DNA from: Candidatus Gastranaerophilales bacterium
Lineage (GTDB): Bacteria; Cyanobacteriota; Vampirovibrionia; Gastranaerophilales; Gastranaerophilaceae
Length of the DNA: 7,896 nt
Assembly: GCA_947625445.1 (NCBI GenBank)
Contig: CANQOM010000067.1
Location: 1 to 7,896, forward strand
Reading direction: 5' to 3'
Shown in pieces: positions 5,459-7,896 of this stretch. The position numbers and the translations under genes were made by a program. The notes under the pieces were generated by a model. The model did no database searches. It saw nothing but the letters and a program-made list of their open reading frames with translations, and was not told the DNA's origin. The stretch's first letter is position 1. Each line of letters begins with the position of its first letter.

Positions 5459-7485
5459 AAAACAATTTTACTAAAATCTCCAATATAATCAAACTTTTGT
5501 TTTGTTAAATTTAATAAATTTATTCTGTTTTGTTTGATTTTTTCATCTTTATCCATAACAAGAACTTTTTCAAAGAATTTTGATATTAATGGAATAATTT
5601 TTACAAGCTCGTTTTCTAATTGCTCATATGAAATTTCATTTTCTTTAATATTCTTTACTGAGTTATATAGGTTTTTTTCTTCATCTGAATTAAACAGATT
5701 AGTATCTATTTCTGTGAAGTTTTTTTCTTCTTTTAAGATTCTTATAATTCTGTTTATTGCTTCATGAAATTCTGAATAATTATTTTTTGAAGTTATATCA
5801 ATGATAATATTATTTCTTAAGATAAGATTGTTCAAATTTGAGAGTACATCTTTAGAACTTATTGCAGCTTCAATAATATCATGTCTTATATTATTATCAG
5901 ACAAAAATACAATTAACCTTTGTATAAAGAAATCTTTGATTGAATTATATAAAGATTGTTCATCTTCAATTTTGTCTTTTAGAATATTTATGGAGAGTTT
6001 TAAAAGTTCGGAAATATTAATATGTAAATCCTTTTGAAGAATGGTTTTTATAATACCTAAAGTAGCTCGTCTAACCCCAAGAGGGTCTTGTGAACCTGAT
6101 ATTTTCTTTTTATCTGCAAACACGGTTACTATAGTATCTATTTTATCCGCAATCCCGACAACTTGTCCTTCAATTGAATTTGCAACTTCTGATGTTGCGT
6201 TAATCGGAAAATAATGTTCTTCAATGCCTTTTGCGACTTCAGGTAATTCTCCCGAACGAAGTGCATAATCAGCACCTATAAATCCTTGTAGTTCTGTAAA
6301 TTCAAATACTAATCTTGTAACTAAATCAGCTTTGCACAACATTGCAGTTCTTTCTATTTTTTCAAACGGAACATTTATAGAATCTGCGATATATTTTGAT
6401 AATTTAATTATTCTTTGAGTTTTATCATATACAGAACCGAAACCTTTTTGGAATGTTACTCCTTTAAGTTGTTCAATGTAATCATATAAAGTCTTTTGAG
6501 TGTCTTCTTTTACAAAGAAAACTGCGTCTTCCAGTCTTGCTCTTACTACTCTTTCATTTCCGGCTTTTATATTATCAAAAGTATCTCCTACATAATTACT
6601 TATTGTTATAAACTTATTTAAAAGTTTCCCGTCTTTATAGAGAGGAAAATATCTTTGATGAACTGCCATTACTGTTACTATTACTTTTTCTGGGATTTCC
6701 AGATATTTTTCTTCAAAAGTACAAATTACAGGTATTGGCCATTCTGTAATAAAAGTAACTTCTTCCAGTAAAGAGTTATCAATTTTAATTTCTGCACCTA
6801 TTTTTTTTGCTTCAGTTGAAGCTAATTCTATAATGGTTTTTTTCCTTTTTTCTACGTCTGCTATTACATTTGCTTTATAAAGTTGTTCTAAATATTCGTC
6901 AGGATTATTTATAATAACCTCTTCTTTGGAAAATCTATGTCCTCTTGATTTATTAGAAGCTTTTATTTTAGCAATTTCAAAATCTAAGATTTCATTGTTA
7001 AATAAAGAAACAACCCATCTTATTGGACGTTGAAATTTAATGTCAAGGTCAGCCCATCTCATAAAATGGGTTCCTTTTAATTTTAGGATAATTTCAGGTA
7101 CAATTGTTTTTAAAACTTCTTTTGTATCAAGTCCTTTTTGTTCAATTTTTGCCCAAACGTAGTTATCTTCTTTATAAAGTTTATCTGGTGAAATATTGTT
7201 TTTGTTCGCAAAACCAAGAGCTGCTTTTGTTAATGCTCCGTTTTCATCGTATGCAATTGTGGCAATAGGTCCTTTTATTGTTTTTGTTACATCGTCTTGC
7301 TTTTCTTGTATATCCTCTACAATAATAGCCAGTCGTCTTGGAGTTGCATATACTTTTATTTCATTAAATTTAATTTTATTTTCTTCTAAATATTTAGAAA
7401 ATTCTGCTTTTAATTGTTCCATAGCTGATGGAATAAATCTATATGCTAATTCTTCCGTACCTATTTCTAGTAAATATTTATTCAT
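5455..7485 (-). CDS. glyS: Glycine--tRNA ligase beta subunit
   Basis: The 676-residue product is close to the usual 680-700 for the beta chain of the alpha2beta2 bacterial glycyl-tRNA synthetase. The beta chain binds and positions tRNA-Gly, while the alpha chain (GlyQ) activates glycine. Family landmarks appear in order: LEIGTEEL (6-13), YATPRRLAI (46-54), FQRPIRWVVSLF (151-162), SRGHRF (180-185), ITEWPIPV (246-253), VMAVHQRYFPLY (272-283), GNERVVRARLEDA (309-321), FQKGFGSVYDK (345-355) and the HD-like region KADLVTRLVFEFTELQGFIG (385-404). After these come EEHYFP (422-427), VGIADKIDT (443-451) and GSQDPLGVRRATLGI (464-478). A DALR-type helical tail, which recognises the anticodon, makes up the C-terminus. 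No frameshift or missing core motif is seen. GAGGA lies four bases before the ATG. The glyQ gene, often directly upstream, is not in the window. The stop overlaps the convergent HEAT-like gene. Confidence 0.98.
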   Translation of the reverse strand: MNKYLLEIGTEELAYRFIPSAMEQLKAEFSKYLEENKIKFNEIKVYATPRRLAIIVEDIQEKQDDVTKTIKGPIATIAYDENGALTKAALGFANKNNISPDKLYKEDNYVWAKIEQKGLDTKEVLKTIVPEIILKLKGTHFMRWADLDIKFQRPIRWVVSLFNNEILDFEIAKIKASNKSRGHRFSKEEVIINNPDEYLEQLYKANVIADVEKRKKTIIELASTEAKKIGAEIKIDNSLLEEVTFITEWPIPVICTFEEKYLEIPEKVIVTVMAVHQRYFPLYKDGKLLNKFITISNYVGDTFDNIKAGNERVVRARLEDAVFFVKEDTQKTLYDYIEQLKGVTFQKGFGSVYDKTQRIIKLSKYIADSINVPFEKIERTAMLCKADLVTRLVFEFTELQGFIGADYALRSGELPEVAKGIEEHYFPINATSEVANSIEGQVVGIADKIDTIVTVFADKKKISGSQDPLGVRRATLGIIKTILQKDLHINISELLKLSINILKDKIEDEQSLYNSIKDFFIQRLIVFLSDNNIRHDIIEAAISSKDVLSNLNNLILRNNIIIDITSKNNYSEFHEAINRIIRILKEEKNFTEIDTNLFNSDEEKNLYNSVKNIKENEISYEQLENELVKIIPLISKFFEKVLVMDKDEKIKQNRINLLNLTKQKFDYIGDFSKIVF

Positions 7486-7516
7486 AATATCCTCATTGTA
7501 ATTTTTTTATAACAAA

Positions 7517-7544
7517 ATTATATTGCAAAAAGATAAATAGTAAA
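7517..7544 (-). promoter_or_regulatory. Promoter of glyS
   Basis: On the minus strand, TTTACT (7539-7544, four of six consensus bases) precedes an exact TATAAT (7517-7522) by 16 bases. The leader would be about 25 bases, with the GAGGA ribosome site at 7490-7494. That leaves no room for a glycine T-box, so no riboswitch-type control is visible. Confidence 0.55.
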
Positions 7545-7596
7545 TTAAAAGTTAATAATGGGACATATATAGCAAATTTTACTAAAAAGCTAAATC

Positions 7597-7723
7597 TGTC
7601 ACCCTGAACTTTACAAAGCAAATAATTAGCCGATAGGCTAAATCAATTAGCCTGTATCCGTTACAAATCGAAGGTGTTTCAGGAGCTAAAATATAGAGAT
7701 ACTGAAACGAGTTCAACATGACA
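7597..7723. repeat. Imperfect palindromic intergenic repeat (REP/MITE-like), apparently interrupted
   Basis: The left part TGTCACCCTGAACTT (7597-7611) and, further on, GTTTCAGGAGCT (7676-7687) together mirror the right arm 7695-7723 (AGAGATACTGAAAC then GAGTTCAACATGACA). If 7612-7675 is removed, the two 27-base arms match at 21 positions and form a palindrome of about 63 bases. Sequences of the form GTCANCCTGAACTTGTTTCA with a mirrored partner are a common class of dispersed intergenic repeat in many bacteria, which supports the reading. The 64 intervening bases look like a secondary insertion. There is no protein gene here. Confidence 0.6.
7626..7653. repeat. Three-part TTAGCC/GGCTAA hairpin set
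   Basis: TTAGCC (7626-7631) pairs with GGCTAA (7636-7641) across a 4-base loop. The same middle arm, as AGGCTAA (7635-7641), also pairs perfectly with TTAGCCT (7647-7653) across five bases. The two hairpins exclude each other. The set lies wholly within the inferred insertion and is flanked by near-copies TTACAAAGC (7611-7619) and TTACAAATC (7661-7669). Confidence 0.55.
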
Positions 7724-7784
7724 TTATGACTATATTCCAAAAATATTTAGTGGGAAATTATATATAAATCCCTTAATAATAGTG

Positions 7785-7813
7785 TTGCAATTTTTTTTGG
7801 CTTAGAATATAAT
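7785..7813 (+). promoter_or_regulatory. Promoter of the tRNA-Asp gene
   Basis: TTGCAA (7785-7790) and an exact TATAAT (7808-7813) are separated by 17 bases. Transcription would begin around 7820, a few bases before the mature 5' end at 7824, leaving only a very short leader for RNase P to remove. Confidence 0.75.
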
Positions 7814-7823
7814 TATTGACGTT

Positions 7824-7896
7824 GGGATCGTAGCTCAGTTTGGTTAGAGTGTCTGCCTGTCACGCAGAAGGTCGCGAGTTCGAGCCTCGTCGGTCC
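7824..7896 (+). tRNA. tRNA-Asp (anticodon GTC), last bases off window
   Basis: The acceptor 5' strand GGGATCG (7824-7830) pairs with CGGTCC at the window end; the last pairing base, the discriminator and any CCA are missing. The D arm has GCTC/GAGT. The anticodon arm is TCTGC, loop CTGTCAC, GCAGA, with GTC in the middle of the loop, so it reads the aspartate codons GAC and GAU. The T arm is GCGAG, TTCGAGC, CTCGT. All four stems form, with G:T pairs in the acceptor, D and T stems. Further tRNA genes could follow in the same transcript. Confidence 0.97.

Noticed and set aside
5534..6037. Two plus-strand frames of 77 and 78 codons within glyS
   Set aside because: They are antisense to strongly conserved glyS sequence. 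Their Ser/Phe/Ile-rich products are what AT-rich antisense reading gives.
7196..7501. 101-codon plus-strand frame over the 5' end of glyS
   Set aside because: It lies antisense to the conserved N-terminus of GlyS and has no credible protein features.
7495..7600. Glycine T-box or riboswitch leader upstream of glyS
   Set aside because: The apparent promoter leaves a leader of only about 25 bases, and no T-box sequence or specifier stem is visible.
7582..7719. 45-codon minus-strand frame within the palindromic repeat
   Set aside because: It has no ribosome site or promoter, and its whole length is repeat sequence, so it is best explained by chance.
7752..7772. GGGA...TCCC hairpin upstream of the tRNA promoter as a terminator
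   Set aside because: Only four outer pairs form cleanly, the interior is mismatched, no T tract follows and no plus-strand gene precedes it.

Overview
The window is AT-rich bacterial chromosome with six protein genes, one tRNA gene running off the right edge and one partial gene at the left edge. Codon use, the Sec signal peptides, a three-SLH-domain envelope protein and a separate glycyl-tRNA synthetase beta subunit suggest a Gram-negative, gut-type bacterium. Non-photosynthetic Cyanobacteriota (Vampirovibrionia/Gastranaerophilales, 'Melainabacteria') would fit well. This is an inference from style, not a marker-based assignment, and other low-GC phyla remain possible.

Layout. Bases 1-1311 carry three minus-strand genes: a ribbon-helix-helix regulator (1123-1311), a small secreted lytic transglycosylase (385-990) and, 7 bases after it, a NUDIX-domain protein cut by the edge (1-377). 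The NUDIX catalytic box is degenerate. Facing away from the regulator is an M20/PepT-like metallopeptidase (1399-2640); their 87-base divergent spacer holds promoters and a short direct repeat that could be an operator. Next on the plus strand are an SLH-domain envelope protein (2783-4135) with tandem promoters and a strong terminator, and a HEAT-like repeat protein (4232-5458) whose promoter sits so close to its ATG that the mRNA is probably leaderless. The HEAT-like gene converges on glyS (5455-7485, minus), and the two stop codons share one TTAA.

Bases 7486-7823 contain no protein gene. They hold the glyS promoter, a 127-base imperfect palindromic repeat that appears to be split by a roughly 64-base insertion, and a near-consensus promoter for tRNA-Asp(GTC) (7824 to beyond 7896).

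How the parts relate. The genes are mostly independent single-gene units: cell-wall remodelling, envelope anchoring, peptide breakdown and translation. Four promoters in the window have a TTGNNN or similar -35 with a 16-17 base spacer and an exact TATAAT. I see no phage, CRISPR, toxin-antitoxin pair or defence system. The most useful observations are the degenerate NUDIX box, the leaderless HEAT-like gene, the interrupted palindrome and the possible operator in the divergent spacer.
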